Assembly: GCA_934098445.1 (NCBI GenBank)
Contig: CAKOOW010000004.1
Span: forward strand, 1 to 41,180
Direction of reading: 5' to 3'
Length of the DNA stretch: 41,180 nt
DNA from: an uncultured Bacilli bacterium
Lineage (GTDB): Bacteria > Bacillota_I > Bacilli_A > RF39 > UBA660
Part shown: positions 40,167 through 41,180 of the stretch, piece by piece
How positions within the stretch are numbered: the stretch's first letter is position 1
How the letters are laid out: each line of letters starts with the position of its first letter
Notes under the pieces: generated by a model
Told to the model about the DNA's origin: nothing
Database searches by the model: none
The model's input: only the letters and a program-made list of their open reading frames with translations
Made by a program: the position numbers and the translations under genes

Positions 40167-41150
40167 ATGAACTTACGTAAGATAAAACATATGCTCTATT
40201 TAAAAAAAGAATTAGGACTTGCAAACATCGAGCATTTCTTTAGTCATAAAAAATATGTCAAGATTAGAATTGTTTCAACAATTAAATGGGCTTATAAATG
40301 TGGAGAAGATGTTTTAATTCTAAGAGAACTAAAAAAACTAGGATTTGATGTTAAAATTGTATGTTACGAGACTGAAAAAGTAGATAAAGAAGCAATTTAT
40401 CTAATTAAAAGCATCTGGGGATATCAGGATAGTCCGAAGAAATTTAATAACTTTTTAAAAGCTTTAGAGAAAGATAAGGTTCGAACTATAAATCCAGTTC
40501 GCATAATGAAAAAAAATATTGATAAAGAAGAACAGTATAACTTATTTATGAGTTATGATATTCCCCATATAAATTCAGTATTTATAAGTAAAGATAAAAA
40601 TTTCTTAACGAATGTTAAAAAACACTTGAAAAAGACATTTGTGGGAAAGATAGTAGTCGTTAAGCCAAGTATTTCCGCCAGTGGAAATAACACTTTTGTT
40701 TTGAATGGTACCAGCAAAAACAATATTACTCTATCGGAGTTAGAAAAAAAGTTTAACTTTTTAACGAAGAAAAATAAGCTTATTATGCAAGAATTTATTC
40801 CTGATGTAAAAGATGGCGAAGTTTCGGTAATTGCCTTAAATGGCAAGATAGCTTATGGGGTTAGGAGATATCCTAGTGTTTTTACTCAAAATGATACAGT
40901 TGAGCTTTTAGAAAATCTTGATGAAGAAATAATTAGTATTTCAAAGAACGTTTTAAGTATTCCGGAACTAAGAAAAGCTTTTTATGCTCGAATTGATTTT
41001 ATTAAAAAAGATAGTGGCTACCTAGTGATGGAAATTGAATATACGGATCCTCAATTATTTTTAAATGTCGGTTGTACTAAAGAAGAGACCAGGGAACATA
41101 TAAAAATTTATTGTGAAGAATTAATTAAATATATAGAAAAAGATTCCTAG
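40167..41150 (+). CDS. ATP-grasp ligase, glutathione-synthetase/DcsG-like
   Basis: 327 residues. The pre-ATP-grasp part contains YLIKSIWGYQDSPKKFNNFLKAL, similar to the 'R..WDY....eF..W' pattern of DcsG-like ATP-grasp enzymes. The ATP-grasp core has GKIVVVKPSISASGNNTFVL, IMQEFIPDVKDGEVSVIALNGKIAYGVRRYP (lid and Glu/Arg residues) and FYARIDFI..MEIEYTDPQLFL, the metal-binding end with E-x-E and D-P-x-L-F. Such enzymes join a carboxylate to an amine, using ATP. It follows the aminotransferase by 11 bases with an AGAAAGG site. Together they could make and condense an unusual amino acid. The product is unknown. Confidence 0.82.
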   Translation: MNLRKIKHMLYLKKELGLANIEHFFSHKKYVKIRIVSTIKWAYKCGEDVLILRELKKLGFDVKIVCYETEKVDKEAIYLIKSIWGYQDSPKKFNNFLKALEKDKVRTINPVRIMKKNIDKEEQYNLFMSYDIPHINSVFISKDKNFLTNVKKHLKKTFVGKIVVVKPSISASGNNTFVLNGTSKNNITLSELEKKFNFLTKKNKLIMQEFIPDVKDGEVSVIALNGKIAYGVRRYPSVFTQNDTVELLENLDEEIISISKNVLSIPELRKAFYARIDFIKKDSGYLVMEIEYTDPQLFLNVGCTKEETREHIKIYCEELIKYIEKDS

Positions 41151-41180
41151 TATCCAAACGATATTAAGAATCTTTTATTT

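Noticed and set aside
1..41180. Mycoplasma-type genetic code (TGA as tryptophan)
   Set aside because: Tryptophan is coded by TGG in all clear genes, and TGA ends the DUF177 gene, so the standard code applies.

Overview
The window is AT-rich, uses the standard code (tryptophan is TGG; TGA is a stop, for example at the end of the DUF177 gene) and carries Gram-positive housekeeping genes in Firmicutes order: rimP-nusA-rnpM-infB-rbfA-truB, rimM-trmD, DUF177-rpmF, dnaD-nth. It also has a leucine T-box, an LTA-synthase-type enzyme and strong AGGAGG ribosome sites. This suggests a small-genome, low-GC member of the Bacilli, perhaps an uncultivated gut lineage of the RF39/Erysipelotrichia type. The lineage is an inference from gene content only.

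Positions 1-10322 (all minus strand) hold the accessory part: a trans-envelope machine that combines type IV secretion parts (split VirB4 ATPase, PrgI/VirB3-like protein, VirB6-like polytopic protein, two VirB2/TrbC-like subunits) with Tad-pilus-like parts (a TadZ/CpaE-like protein and four small single-pass pilin-like proteins with matching N-termini). No relaxase, coupling protein, integrase or att site is visible, so this looks like a resident pilus or secretion organelle rather than a conjugative element. Internal terminators followed by new promoters cut it into transcription units, and the VirB2-like subunit at 7276-7680 has a unit of its own. The cluster runs off the left edge inside a membrane protein with a disordered N-terminus.

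Positions 10599-15200 (minus) are a translation and nucleotide block: an unknown gene, trmD, rimM, a SpoU-type methyltransferase, tmk, lemA, rpmF and DUF177. tmcAL (plus) diverges from DUF177. leuS lies in an operon with a small membrane protein behind a T-box leader. A secreted Ser/Thr-rich protein (plus), asnB, an LTA-synthase-like gene and tex follow.

Positions 26758-29518 hold an oleate hydratase gene with a palindromic operator candidate and, just downstream, a TetR-type regulator broken by one in-frame stop. Next come cutA, a small unknown gene, nth, dnaD and cca (minus), then rpmB (plus) with a strong promoter, an unknown gene, and the nusA-infB operon (minus). That operon begins with a RimP lacking its C-terminal domain and has a terminator-like hairpin in its leader. 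The right end holds a plus-strand pair, a PLP aminotransferase and an ATP-grasp ligase, which may form a small amino-acid or peptide-modifying pathway.

No tRNA, rRNA, CRISPR array or insertion sequence was seen. Promoters, operators and terminators were found by eye and are predictions.
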